From Cocos nucifera (Eukaryota > Streptophyta > Magnoliopsida > Arecales > Arecaceae): DNA of 64,000 nt. Every line of letters begins with the position of its first letter. The first letter of the stretch is position 1. Of the stretch, positions 21,791 through 34,012 are shown in pieces. The notes below the pieces were generated by a model. That model saw only the letters and a program-made list of their open reading frames with translations. It had not been told where the DNA came from and did not search any database. The translations under genes and the position numbers were made by a program. The DNA lies in assembly GCA_006176705.1 (NCBI GenBank), contig QRFJ01004980.1, positions 1 through 64,000 of the forward strand, given 5' to 3'.

Positions 21791-23040
21791 ATGAGGAGCA
21801 TTTCCTCTACTTTCTCTGAAATAGTACCTAAGTACCTCTTAGGAGGATGAAAAATTCTTTTCGATCTATGAGGTGGAGGAGATAGTGATTGTATTGGCTC
21901 AACCTAATTTGGCTCCATTTGGTCCTTAGCTCATTGCTCTTGTAAGACTTTCTCCTCGAGCTTGATCTGCTTTTCAATGTCACTATCTTGAATAAACTAT
22001 TTTTCAAGAAAGATGACATGTCGACTCACAATCATATTGTGATCTTTTGAAATGTAGAAATAATATCTTAATAACTTTTTAGGATATCCTATAAATCAAG
22101 CTCTAAAGGACCTATAGTCTAACTTGTCCGTTTGTTGTCTTTTGACATGAGCTAGACAATCCCAAATTTTGAGATGACTCAGACTTGATTTCTTACTATG
22201 CCATATCTCATATAGTATGGTAGGAACGATTTTAGAAGGAACCATATTCAGTAAGTATATTACAGTTATCAGACTATGTTTCCAAAGAAAATCAAGAAGA
22301 TTTGTGAAGCTCATTATGGATCGAACCATATCTAATAGGGTCCAGTTCCTTTGTTCTGATGTTCCATTGAGTTGAGGTGTTCTAGGTGGAGTCCATTAAG
22401 AGACTATACCATTTTTCTTGAGATAGTCTAGAAATTTTCGACTAAGGTATTCACCTCCTCGATCTGATCGAAGAACCTTAATGGGTTTTTCAGTTTACTT
22501 TTCTACTTTATGTTTGAATTTCTTGAACTTTTGAAAAGCTTCAGACTTATGTCTCATAAGATACACATACCCATACCGAGATAAATCATCGGTAAAGATT
22601 ATGAAGTAGACAAAATTACCTCTAGTCGGTACATCAAATGGACCACACACATCAGTATGTACTAGGGCAAGAAGATTCGTGGCCCATTCCCCATGTCCTA
22701 TAAAAGGGAGCTTAGTCATTTTGCCATGAAGACAAGATTCATAAATTGGATAAGACTCGAAAGTCAACGAACTCAATAGCTCAATTTTTTTCAATTTGTT
22801 AACCCTATCTTCTGCTATATGACCTAGTCTTAGGTGCCATAGATACCTATCATTTTGACTATCCCTAGGTCATTTTGGTTTTATGGCATTCATATTTTTC
22901 TCGATATTAAAAATAGATACATCAATATGTAACTGGTAAAGATCGTTAATAAAAAAATTACTTGCAATTTTATTTAATTCATAAAAAATATTACAATGGT
23001 CCTTAAGAAAATTAATTACATAGCCTTTTTATTTTAAACA
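21791..23040 (-). pseudogene. Cop1-A pol: integrase
   Basis: Minus-strand integrase with ESCLHGKMTKLPFIGHGE, ALVHTDVCGPFDVPTRGNFV (first catalytic Asp), YVYLMRHKSEAFQKFKKF, SLLDMVRSIMSFTNLLDFLW-type sequence and YLLNMVPSKIVPTILYEIWH. The Cys that pairs with ESC in the HHCC zinc site is Tyr (YESC), as in Cop1-B. Stops interrupt the catalytic core at several places. It would join cDNA to the host genome in an intact element. Confidence 0.85.
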
Positions 23041-23330
23041 TGAAACAGAAATCAAATTTCAGCTTGCTGCAGGCATAAAATAACAATCCTTTAATACTAA
23101 GTCTAAACCAGATGGTAGTCGAAGAGGATATGTTTCTACGACCACAACAGCAACTCTTGCTTTATTTTTTATGCATAGGATCATCTCACCATCCCTCAGC
23201 CTCCTGCTATCCTCAAGATCCTGCGTGGAAGTGCATAAATGAGCACTAGAACCAGAGTCAAGCATCCAACTAGATGTAGAAGAAATCATAAGGCTAGACT
23301 CGATAATGAGCATACCTCCAGAAGGATCTG
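23041..23330 (-). pseudogene. Cop1-A pol: aspartic protease
   Basis: Minus-strand SWMLDSGSSAHLCTSTQDLE carries the D-S-G active site (Asp codon at 23257-23259) of a Copia protease, with the downstream LKDCYFMPAAS flap-like segment. The frame from 23313 to 23059 is open. The DSG is intact here, whereas Cop1-B has DSS. Confidence 0.85.
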
Positions 23331-24152
23331 CCTCCTTCTTATTCTTCAGGGTGGTCAGATAAGTAGGGCAATTTTGTTTTCAGTGGCCATCAGTGTTGTA
23401 ATGGAAATACTTTCCTTTGTCAGCGGCCTTCTTCTTCAGCTCTGTCTTTTTCTTCTTTCCTCCTTCCATCTTTTGCCTTTTCACAGACTTTTTCTTCTTT
23501 TCAAAAGATTTTTTCTTGAAAAAAGTCCATTCCATAGCAAGCACTGAGCCTTTAGAACCTTTCATAGAAAGCTCAGTAGTAACCAGCATGTTCATAAGCT
23601 CGGCCAGAGAATTTTGAAGTTTATGCATATGATAGTTCATGATGAACTACCCATATGCACTAGTCGAAAATTATATAATTATATTATTCTGCAGATCTAG
23701 GTCCAACTTCACACCGAGCTTCTCATGCTCTTCCAAATTCTTGATCATCATCAGACAATGATCATGAACTGACTGCCCATCATGCATTTTAGCCTTAAAC
23801 AGTCATTTAGTGGCTTGATACTTGGTTGAGCAACTCTGTTCACCAAACATCTCTTGTAGATGAGCCAACATTTGATGGGCAATCCTGATATCTTTATGTT
23901 AGTGCTGAAGCTCATCAGACATCGATCCTAACATATAATATCTGGCCTTATTATCTTCGTTCGTCCACTTGTCAAGAGATGCCCTCTGTTCAGCGGATGG
24001 ATGAGCTGGTAAGGTGGAGGGTCCTGATCCAATACATGAGTTAACTTTTTGGAATCCAAAATAATTTTTAAGTTTTGGAGCCAATCCTTGTAATTGGATC
24101 CGATCAGTCTATGGGTGTCCAGGATACGTGCTAGTGGGTTGGACGTAGATAT
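23331..24152 (-). pseudogene. Cop1-A gag
   Basis: Minus-strand UBN2-type Copia Gag. Blocks include LDTHRLIGSNYKDWLQNLKI, AEQRASLDKWTNEDNKARYY and MNYHMHKLQNSLAELMNMLV. A Lys-rich stretch and the knuckle region YFHYNTDGH, stop, KQNCPTYLA follow. The start codon has changed: the codon aligned to the Cop1-B ATG reads ATA (24150-24152). The frame shifts after about 70 codons, and the knuckle has Tyr for two Cys. The poly-Lys part makes long homopurine runs near 23440-23530. Confidence 0.87.
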
Positions 24153-26011
24153 TTTTCTGTAGAGAGTCAAAGTTTCTAGTTAGATATTGTAATTAAGACT
24201 TGACCAATTTATTTAAGAATTTTATTTTTAAATAAATTAGCTTTCACTATTTTCTCAGATCTCTACACTTCGTCTGTAGAGATGCGAAAAGCTTCATGAT
24301 TATAGATTTCTAATGGATGGTGTAGTCCCACCAACTGACTCATCACCTCACCTAATAGTTATTGGTGATGGGTTAGTCAATGAGTGGACAACTCTTGTCC
24401 AATGATTCTCTAATCATGGTGCATGCAAACTTGATCTCTAATTCATGAATCTCACCTTGCCCCGAATATTGATCCACTCCTTAGTTAAGTTAGACCCATA
24501 ATTTGTATAGATTAGATTTCTAATTGAGTCTCTCATCATATCTAGAATATTGAGCCCAATCCATCCTCTAGCCTATAGCATGCAATGCCTAATAGACATG
24601 GTTGCATCTTTTTGGTGCAACTGAATCACTGTAACCAATCAAGAACAATCAACCCAGAAAAGGCCCTTATATCTACAATGGTGGAAGACCTTAGACTTAA
24701 TCTTTTCTTAGGAAGATTTGATTTAGGTCTCATTAAACTAGACTTGACATAGTCATAACAATTATGACTAACCTAGTGGCATGGGTTAGCTCAGATTATT
24801 GGCCACCTCAGATTAGGACTGAGCCAATAAATATGATCAGGTAAGCAAGACCGATGGAAGGGATATGCCATTAACTCGACAAGAATACATTTGAATCGAG
24901 TAGCCCCCAATTAAAAATCAGTCGATCGTATCTGCCAAACTTACCTTAGATACCAAATTGTTGAGCCAGAACCAATCGAATTAGCCTACAATCCAGACTC
25001 TAACCACTGAGCCTAATTAGGTCTTAGCTTGATCGATCACTCATGTGATTCGATCTTGATCCAAACTTAATCCTTTTAGGCTGGTCAATTTAAGCTCTCT
25101 TGATCCCATCTAACCAACTCTTGATTTGGTTTGATCAACCGCTTAGACCTAATTGAGCTACCCAGTCCAAATCTAATTTTATGAATATATCTTAAATCTA
25201 AAAATTTTTAATTTTTAGACTTAACATATTTTATAATCTTAATTCTCAAATAAGTTTAGGGTTCACAAACAAAATATGTAAATAAAATCCTAGGATTTTC
25301 GGATCTAGGGTTTTGTAGATAATAAGTTTTTAGATTTTTGATTAAGGATGAATGCGCAGCACCCCTATACATCATAAGAACATCCCATCGAATGAGAGGA
25401 GAGGACATTTAAACCCCACTTTATTCTTATGATCGGACGGCCAAGGGGAACACCTTAATCAAAAATATTAAAACTATAAAACTGGTTAGATCTACATCAT
25501 ATATCTCATATATAAAATTGATCTAACTATAAACATGTTTTGCATAAATCTTCATGTATCATATCATGCATGTTTTCATATCTAAATTATCTCATAATTA
25601 TATAAAAAATTAAATTTAAATTGATCACATCAAAATAAATTCTATTCTAGATAATTACGTAGAACTATTCTACAACTAGTCTAAACATGCTTTCATCATA
25701 TCTCATATGAACAAAAATTAAATAACTTTATTTTTTATTTTTAGATCTTATTATAATTTTTATAATATTAAAAAATAGTAAATAAATAGATCTAAAATCT
25801 TAACTTAATCAAATTAAATTATGATCATGTAAGACTATACATAGAACTATTCTATTCTACAATTAGTCATGCATCTTATAGAACTTAGATCTAAATTATT
25901 TAATTTTTTAATTTTTTTAATTTTAGACCTAATCACGTATCATGTGATATCTAAAATTAATTAATTATTAGATTAAAATTAAATTAAAATTAGATCTATA
26001 TTATTTATAGG
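24153..26011 (-). other. Untranslated leader of Cop1-A
   Basis: About 1.86 kb between primer site and gag. It is AT-rich and colinear with the leaders at 1-1875 and 47144-49004. I find no protein. Its length is unusual for Copia, and it is kept in all three copies. Confidence 0.75.
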
Positions 26012-26029
26012 AACCTGGCTCTAATACCA
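26012..26029 (-). other. Primer binding site, initiator Met tRNA, Cop1-A
   Basis: Minus-strand TGGTATTAGAGCCAGGTT differs by one transition from the full 18-base complement of the plant initiator Met tRNA end (TGGTATCAGAGCCAGGTT). Confidence 0.9.
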
Positions 26030-26031
26030 GA

Positions 26032-28315
26032 TGAAGGGGAAAACCTATTTTTCGGGTCAGGTTCGTTCAAATTTGATTTGACCAAAAAAAATATTTTAAA
26101 ATTTTTTTTCTTAGATTTAAATTAGATATGATATTTTTTAGATCTAATTTTATGAATCTAATAAAATAAAATAAAATAAATTAAATTAGATTTAATTTAT
26201 ATCTTATTCTTGGTTAATTTTATTATCCTGTGATGATCCTACTGATTGCCTGAGGTTCTGGATGTAGCCACGCAATTGCCTGGTCTCTACTGGTATCCAC
26301 TCAAAAGGGATTTGGATATCTCCTCCTTCTCAATCTTTCCTCCAATGATCAGATCTGGATCTGATCTTGAAGGTCTTCAAAATAACTTTTGAAGATCCGA
26401 TGTCGTCTCTTGCAGCAGTGCTGCCTTCTTCCTTTCTTATCGCCTTTCTCTTACCTGGATTGCACCAAACTGAAGCCCAAAGCCCTTTGGGCATGGAGAG
26501 AAGGGAGAGGATCAGAGGTAGGCATGGAGGAGAGAGGGAGATGGCTATATGGTGTGGGCAAGGGGAGAACCTCTCTAAACCTAGGCGCATATAGGGTTTA
26601 TATAGATCCTGCTGAGCCATGCTGCGCCACATCATCCTAGCCAATCACATCTCATCATGCAATCATATCTAAATCTAATTAATGGGATGATATCACCTGA
26701 TCCATTCAGATGAGAGCCCCTCTCCAACATCCTTAGGTGGCGCTAAGACTGGTTAAAGTAGAGTCTTAGGCGCCACCTAAGTTTATTCCATGAAGCAACC
26801 TAGAGTCCCATCTATATGGAACTCTAGGCATCATTATCCTTAGGCACACGCCTCCCTAGGCATGCACCCCCTCCTTTTCTCTTTCTAGTAGGAAGACAAA
26901 TCCCCATTTGCTCTCCTATGGGTGCATGAAACATGGGTAGATGTCTAAGTGTCAAAGGTCAATGTTTGACCAAAGTCAAAAGATAAGAATTAGCAGGTGA
27001 CGAAAAATGATAGGTGTTGTCTCAAATTTATCACATAAATTAAGACAATCCTTTTCTAACTTAGACAAGCTTCAGTCAGATCAAGTAAAGATACCTGAGT
27101 GAGTTCAAACATATTTGGCTCAGTCGAGATAATATTTAATGATTGTTAAAGAAGAACTTTAGGCTCAATCATGTGCTAGCATGATTTTTTTGAACCTAAT
27201 TGAATCTAATTCAAATTAATTATACTGGGCTAGTCCAATTGATGATATCTAGATCTAAACTCTTATTTGTATGATCCAGTTAGGTTCAATTCTATATGGT
27301 AATAAGATATGTTGTGATCTCTATCATCGACATCATTGAAACACCTTCCAATGAATCAAAACTTTTTTGATTCAGACAACTAGAATGACCGATCATCCAA
27401 ATTTTTCTAATTGCTCCCAAAATTCACTAGTGACACCTAGCAGTATATGGTGGTAATCCATCAGAACTGAAAATGAACCTCTTGGTGCAGTTACATGTGT
27501 AATTAAGTTCTTCTATCTTGAGCCTCGATCGGTTTAGGGTTAAGGTGAACTCGTCAAATCCTAATTTCCGTCATATAAATTAATCATTCAATTCAAGTCT
27601 GATGTAAAAAACTTAATAGAAATTTTTTCTATCATTTCACTCAGCCATGGCTATGGGCTTATGGACTTGATTCTCATGATCATCATAGGGCTGCTCCTCA
27701 TCTACCGAGGTAGATAGATTCTCTCTTGGTGCAATCTAATTTCTACAATGAGCATGCTATAGCCAACATACATCTCAGAATTCTAGATGGCTAGGAGATC
27801 GAGTCATGGGGTAGTCAAACTATAACACTCTCAAGGTGAACTGTCGATGCACCTCAGGTCAAAGAATCAGACACAACACTGTAGCTTCGAGCTAGTCATC
27901 GACGAGAAGATAGACTTCCTTATGACTGCTCGAGATGGTCACGCTCAGTGCTTTCATTCTCTAACGAGTACCTATACTCTCGCTCCTGATGTCTCTACAC
28001 CGTAGACTCAAGACTCATCTACTATAAATAAGTGATTGTATACCAACCTTCCAGATCAATCACCATCCTCATGATGATCCTACGGTCAGGAGCATTTTAT
28101 GAGTTAATAATGAAAATTCATGTCTTAAATTTTCAACTCTTGAAAATAAGAGTTATCATTGCCATTTAACTCAAGGGATGTATCACAGATACTAAATACA
28201 CATTGTGATAGAAAATAATCCATTTTATTACTTATAGTTAAAATTATAATTTTTCCCTTAGAAGTGTATAACAAGTATCAGCCAATTCTGGCTTCTAGGA
28301 CACACATATCTAACA
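26032..28315 (-). repeat. 5' LTR of Cop1-A (L4)
   Basis: Complete 2.28-kb LTR. On the minus strand it starts TGTTAGATATGTGTGTCC at 28315 and ends CCCCTTCA at 26032. The TATA box TATATAAA is at 26597-26604 on the minus strand, and a W-box-like group is at 26951-26979. It is followed by the GTGAC duplication at 28316-28320. Confidence 0.92.
26597..26604 (-). promoter_or_regulatory. TATA box of L4
   Basis: Minus-strand TATATAAACCC in a GC-richer context. The same site is plus-strand at 46551-46558 in L5. It is mutated to TATCTAAA in L3 and replaced by a CTATAAATAAG-type site in L1 and L6. Confidence 0.65.
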
Positions 28316-28320
28316 GTGAC
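28316..28320. repeat. Right target-site duplication of Cop1-A (GTGAC)
   Basis: Pairs with 10208-10212. It forms the VYMS codons of the Cop2 RT, which continue as QPEKFIS on the far side (minus strand from about 10206). Confidence 0.7.
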
Positions 28321-29081
28321 ATGTAGACCTCCTTCTTTAGAAAACCATTAAGAAATACGATCTTTACATCCATTTGCCATATTTTATAATCGTGGTATGC
28401 TGCTATGGTAAGTATAATCCGAATAGATTTGACCATGACAATAGATAAAAATATTTTATCATAATCAATCTCCTATTTTTGCCTGAAACCCTTAGCCACC
28501 AATTTGGTTTTACAGGTTTCAACTTGACCATCTGCTCCAATCTTTTTCTTGAAGATCTATTTGCACCCAATAGGATTTACACCCTCTGGCATATCCACCA
28601 AAGTCCATACATTGTTGGTGTACATTGAGTCCACTTTGGATTGCATAGCAGCCAGCCATTTGTTTGAGTCCCTACCCATGTCTGCTTTTGTATAGGTCAA
28701 AGGTTCATCATTCTCAATGACTTGGACTTCATTGTTCTCAATAATGATCCCATACCTCACAGGTGCATGTTGCACTCTATCAGACCTACAGATAAGAGTT
28801 GTGTATTCTGGTTCTTCCATATTTATATATTTATTTGGTTGAGAAATGTCTATTTGTTCTTCTTGAACTTTACTAAGTTGAATATTTCTCTCACTGCCTC
28901 TTTCTAAGATAAACTCTTTCTCAATGAAAGTGGCATGCCTACTTACAAACTTCTTTTGTTTAGTAGGATGGCAGAATAGATATCCCATACTATCTCTAGG
29001 ATATCCGATAAATAGACATCTATCGACAACCCCATATCTTAAGATACTTAAGATTAGATTTCTTACCTCTCCATATCTCAT
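28316..29081 (-). pseudogene. Cop2 pol: IN-RT linker and RT N-terminus
   Basis: The minus-strand frame 29081-28557 carries YGVVDRCLFIGYPRDSMGYL and FVSRHATFIEKEFILERGS (integrase C-terminal part), a linker, DSNKWLAAMQSKVDSMYTNN and VWTLVDMPEGVNPIGCK (start of RT). After a stop, KKKIGADGQVET, IDYDKIFLSI and HDYKIWQMDVKIVFLNGFL follow, up to the Cop1-A insertion at 28316. The rest of RT is at 9926-10207. FSPVAMLKS of the family reads FLSIVMVKS here, so substitutions are many. Confidence 0.87.
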
Positions 29082-29815
29082 ATGGAGTACTAGATACAGA
29101 CTTAGAAGGTACTCTACTTAAAATATACATTATGGTCTTCAGGACATGACCCCAGAAAAAAATAGGAAATTCTGTGAAGCACATCAGGGACCGTACCATG
29201 TCTAATAAGGAACGATTTTTCTTTTCAACTATACCATTTAATTATGGTGTGTAAAGAGGGGTCCATTCAGAGAGAATGCCATTTACTTTAAGATAGTCTA
29301 GAAATTCACTAGATAAGTATTTTCTTCTCCGATCAAATCAAAGGATTTTTATACTCTTTATAATTTATTTCTCGACCATAGTTTGATACTCTTTAAATTT
29401 ATCAAAGACTTCAGATTTATGTTTCATAAGATACACATATCCAAATCTTGATAAATCATTAGTGAATGTTATAAAATAAGAGTATCCTCCTCTGATCTGA
29501 GTTGTCATAGGACCACATACATCCAAATATACAAGTCCTAATAACTCATTTATCCTTTCTCTATGTCCACTAAATGGAGTCTTGATCATTTTGCCCATGA
29601 GACATGATTGACAAGTTCCTAATGATTCATAATCATAAGGTTCAAAGAACTTTTCTTTGTATAACTTATTGATCCTAATCTCACTAATATGACCAAGTCG
29701 ATAATGCCAAAGCAAAGTATTATTAATGTCTTCACTCTTATATTTTCTATCAACATGAAAAATATTATCATCCAAAATAGAGTCAACAAGCCATTGTTAA
29801 AAATGCCAGAATAAA
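29082..29815 (-). pseudogene. Cop2 pol: integrase
   Basis: Minus-strand frame 29775-29365 has WHYRLGHISEIRINKLYKEK with both His residues and TCQSCLMGKMIKTPFSGHRE with both Cys of the zinc site. LVYLDVCGPMTTQIRGGYSY follows, with the first catalytic Asp. Beyond a stop come RFDRRRKYLSSEF in place of SDRGGEY (the catalytic Asp is kept) and IVEKKNRSLLDMVRSLMCF with the catalytic Glu. It is one of the better preserved parts of Cop2, but with stops. Confidence 0.87.
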
Positions 29816-30990
29816 TAATTTTATTAAAATATATAATCGAGCAACCATTGCTCCTTACATCAAGACTATAATCTTATTTTAATGACAATAGTATAGATAT
29901 AATATTTCTAATAATCTTAGATATATAATAATAATTTGTCAGCTCTAAGATCTTTTCAGAAGGTAACTTCAATATATTTGTCCCTAAAGCTTCCACTTGG
30001 ATGGACTCTTCTCTAGCACCGTAGAGCTCGAAGTCATCTTTATTCAAACTCTTAATGTTCTGTAGCACCTGCAATGATTTGCAGATATGAAAACCTCAAC
30101 AGGTATCCAATACCCAAGAGTTTGAAATAAAAAAATTTAATGATAAAATTATATGTATCTCATATATACCTTTTGGTGCAATACTTGCACCGGTCTTCAT
30201 AATTGCAAGGTAAGCCTTGCAATTCTTCTTCCAATAACCTACTTTGCTGCAGTAAAAATAGGTTGTCTGACTGGAGGCCTTCTTCTTCTTCTTCTTTCTC
30301 TTATTTATGCCACCTTTAGGGTTTAGTCTCCTCTTTGAACCCTTTTTACCTATCTTCTTCTTAGAGATCCAATCTATAAGAAGAAGAGGAGCCATATCCT
30401 TCTTGATATGGATCTTTATTTGTTTTAACATATTTAACAACTCCAGTAGGGTAGTATTCAGTTTGTTCATGTGATGTTCATAGCAAACTAAAAAAATAAT
30501 TCTGAGAGCGATTGCAGGATCAGATCCTAACTTAACTCTCAATCCATAACAAAACCTAATTGACTTAATCAAGTGATTTGGTCAATTACTATTAGAACAT
30601 GGTTTTGTATGGATGTTTCTTCTGTCATCCTTGCACGAAATATATGCTTAGATATCTCATATCTAGCAGTCCTACTCTACTCTCTATAAAGCTCTTTTAA
30701 ATTAAGCAATATGGACTGAGTATCCATGTCATCATGCTGCCTCGGTAACTCGTTACTCATGGAGGCCAGTATGATGCATTTGATAGTTAGAGAATCATTT
30801 CGCCACTTTTTATAAGCGGCTTTTTCTTCATTTGTGGCATCTTCTCCTAATTTCTTAGGATCAAGAGATTTGAGGATATAGGAGAGATTCTCTTGATTAA
30901 GTACTATTTTAAGGTTTCTCAACCAATCCACATAATTAGGTCCGATCAATTTATTTGAATCCAAAATTGAATGCAGTGAAAGTGAAGAAG
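29816..30990 (-). pseudogene. Cop2 gag and protease
   Basis: Minus-strand gag blocks are LDSNKLIGPNYVDWLRNLKI, NEEKAAYKKWRNDSLTIKCI and HHMNKLNTTLLELLNMLKQI. A Lys/Arg-rich region follows, then YFYCSKVGYWKKNCKAYLA, a CX2CX4HX4C knuckle with the first Cys and the His both changed to Tyr. The protease begins SWVLDT but the next codons are Cys and stop where DTG is expected. No ATG is seen upstream in frame, because the aligned start has been lost. Frames break at about 30677 and 30096. Confidence 0.82.
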
Positions 30991-31930
30991 CTATTTAATC
31001 AACATAATAAAGAACATTACATAAGCAAACAACTTATAATGATAAACATAATTAAAATAGGACTTTAATTTAATTGTGTCTTCCACTATTTTATCAAAAA
31101 TCGTACCCCTCTAATATGATAGTTAAGAAACCCTAATTCCTTATAAAAGATCTTGTATTAGCACAATAAACCTTTTTAAGTTCAAGGGTAGAAAACTCTT
31201 TCCAATTATATCTCATGCAATTTTCATTATAACCCTGGCCTCTAAAACATTAATAGTCTTGTGTTAGCACAACAGACTATAATATTTTAGTTAAGTAAGA
31301 CCCTTCATTTCTATATAATCAAAATGGAATATAATTGTTCTTATGGTTGCACAACAAAGCAGTATACCCAAATGCTGTAAGCATCTCAATGCACCAGATT
31401 AATATTACATGAGTCTCCATAATAGGTCTTATGGTTATACAACAAACCTAATATAATTCGTAACATAATAATGACCTAGCATGAAGGAAGATCTTAATGT
31501 AGTGAATACAACTCTAAGCACCATAATCTAGAATTAAATTAATCTAATCAGCTAAGTAAGTGGGAGAGAGGTGGGAGTCTCTCCGTTACTTTTTTTAGAC
31601 ATCAATAAATTGGTCAGGTTAGACAACGAAATCAATTAGAAATTATGTTCTCTTTACCAATCATGAACCATTTTTCTAGACACCGATTGATCAATTAGAC
31701 ATTCAGATTGGTTCTGCTATCGATTAATTGCACTACAACTTAATATAATTTTTTATAGAGGGCTTTACATGGTCTCTTGCACATTCTAATTTAAAATCAT
31801 ACTGAACATATGAATATATATCAATCATGATATATTACAAATATAATAGCATGTATAATCATTCTAGGATAACCATCATTACATAGTGAACTTATGCCAC
31901 TACGTCAGGGCAATCTTTACAGAATGATTT
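30991..31930 (-). other. Cop2 leader region
   Basis: About 0.94 kb, AT-rich, between gag and the shortened 5' LTR. It holds scattered imperfect repeats of the type TTAGCACAACA (about 31155, 31265, 31345 and 31435). I see no primer site: the LTR 3' end and PBS appear to have been lost by deletion near 31930. Confidence 0.55.
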
Positions 31931-34012
31931 ATACACCCTTTCTTTTTTCTTGTCTTCTTAATTTATCCTCCTAATCTCTATGTCTTAAGAAAATCTTCTT
32001 ATCCTTTTTAGGATCTTGTCTAGACAAGAGAAGGGAAGGAAAAAAATTGGACAATAAGAAACTCTTGTAAGAAAGGAGGAATTTTTTATGCTTTGGACTC
32101 TCGGTGCGCACCCCTATTTATAGTGTACGTAGGGGTGCCATCTTAATTTCCCACGCCCTTCCCACATCAACATTTGACACCCCATCATCATATCTCATGT
32201 CCATCTGAATTTTGCATCATTTAAAATTATGTAGATTTAGTCCAAGAGGTGCCTTAAAGCAGAAGGACTCTTCGGACTAATTCTATGTAAGTTTTATGAA
32301 GAGTCGCAATAATTCATTCAAGTGGTGCCATTAATCTCCACCATTTGATCAGAGATGTGGGCCATCCAATGGCCTAAAAATGAGATGCCATTCATGAGGG
32401 GGAGGCATGGAGATAAGAGTGGAAAAGTCAAAGCCCCATGGGTTTTCACTTGGTCCAAGGGGCGCCAAGGTAGAGTGGGTGGCAAGGAGTCCTCCTTATC
32501 CCATTTTTCTGATAGATTACGGAGGAGTTTAAGAAGTAGAAGGACTCTCCTCTGCACCTCCTCATAATCTAAATTTACGTAATAATATTTATATAAAACA
32601 AAAGGTGGAAAAGTCAAAGGAAGTTGGCACCAACCAACTATGCGCCAAGAATTCGCTAGTGCATGAAACACCTTCCCACGTGCAAGAGAGAGAGTCTCTG
32701 GCACGTGGGACTCAGGTAAGTGGCACCCAAAACCATGTTAAGAAATCTAGGCTTCACCTAATTCAAGATCAAATCTGATTTGACTCAAATTAGATCAAAA
32801 TTAATCCAAATCAGAATTCTATTCGAATCCAATTTGAATCTAGGTGCTAGGGTTTGCTACATGTGCTAGCATGTTCAACTTACAAACATGGTCTAATCTA
32901 ATTAGATCCTTGATCAATTTTTTTTGTGTGTGATCCATTGGATTCCACATCTAGGCAGTAGTGGGTTTGGATGCGATTTGACATAATCTGGTTAAAACTC
33001 AACAAAAATGGTTTAGATCAAAACTAGCTAACTCGATTTAACCAATTAGAACACTTTCTAATTAACGATCAAATTAAACTCTTTAATTTATTGAACCTAC
33101 AAGACAAGACTGACACCTAGCAATGTATCATGTCTATCTGAAAGATATGAAATTTTGATGAAAATATCAAAAATATCTTTCAGTGAAAAGTTACCGTGCA
33201 ATAGGATCCTTCAATCATCCTACATCTCGAATATGACTCCTGATATGGAAATATGTGAAATCCAATATCATATTCATATTTCTCTTAATTTTAGGATGAT
33301 GATTTGATTAATGAAACATTAAAAATCATTTCTAATTTTCATCATGCTTTGATCAAAGACTTCTTAAATCATCATTTGATTGAAGTAGGTAGGATGCGAT
33401 CTTCTCTTACCAGGAGTGATCGATTCCATATTGACCTACTCACAACCTACATATAAAATCCACCATATGCAGATCACTCGTACATGACTGAGTCGTGAAT
33501 GAGTATGAACCAAAATATGAATTCATATATATAAGGTTCTATGATAGTCTCAGATCAAAGGACTACATGCACAACTCCCACTATGAGAACCATCTATTGA
33601 CATGTAGATAAGACTCCATTAGATATTCTCAACTTGGATTAATTGAGTAAACTCATTCTCTAATAAGCACCCACATCCTTGTATTAGTGCCGCACACAAG
33701 TGATTGTGAGATCAATCACCCTCTTCATCGAGCAATTAAAGGATGTGCTAGTCTTACCGAAAATATTGATCCTCAACTCAATGTTCCATCAACTAGAAAT
33801 ATTTAAATTAGGATTTTAAGATTTTAGGTCTCACTGGTATGATTTCATCATAACCCTAAAACCATAGCCCTAATTTATGGGGTTCATCATAATCTTAAAT
33901 AAAGATGCAGTATATGATGAGCTACTTTGTATATATAATTGATCATTGATAAATAAAATGTCATTACTATTGAGAATTGTGTCCCAAAAGCCTATTTAAA
34001 AAATATCATTAT
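31931..34012 (-). repeat. 5' LTR of Cop2, truncated and interrupted
   Basis: Matches 6920-8930, the 3' LTR of the same element. It lacks about 360 bp at its 3' end in element orientation, together with the PBS. At its other end it carries a foreign patch (33918-33990) and is then cut by Cop3 at 34013. The first about 65 bp of the LTR (TGAAAGGAATATGCCC...) are therefore beyond Cop3. The TATA box is at 32115-32122. Confidence 0.8.
33918..33990 (+). repeat. Filler patch of Cop3 LTR pieces inside the Cop2 LTR
   Basis: Where the 3' LTR of Cop2 reads ATGATGAAATAAATGCCTTT, this copy has about 75 bp. The patch consists of GAGCTACTTTGTATATATAA-type sequence (as at Cop3 LTR positions 42565-42605), then ATTGAGAATTGTGTCCCAAA, which resembles the first bases of the Cop3 LTR. 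Cop2 sequence then resumes (TATTTAAAAAATATCATT). The two pieces are in the reverse of their order in the LTR. Confidence 0.6.

Larger units (their letters stand above)
10213..28315 (-). mobile_element. Cop1-A, full-length Copia retrotransposon, disrupted
   Basis: A minus-strand Ty1/copia element with both LTRs (L4 5', L3 3'), initiator Met primer site, long leader, one gag-PR-IN-RT-RH region in Copia order, and polypurine tract. It is inserted in the RT of Cop2, with a short target duplication. Its 3' LTR is interrupted by the Tat-like element at 12355-20055. Without that insert it is about 10.4 kb. L3 and L4 differ at roughly one base in ten over their first 240 bases by eye, which indicates an old insertion. 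The coding region is full of stops and shifts. The Tork/Angela part of Copia is the likely home, from the pol motifs and the large LTRs; this is an inference. Confidence 0.9.

Noticed and set aside
30250..30420. Lys-rich gag region of Cop2 taken as a nuclear protein
   Set aside because: It is followed by a Copia zinc knuckle and protease start in the same frame, so it is the normal basic part of Gag.
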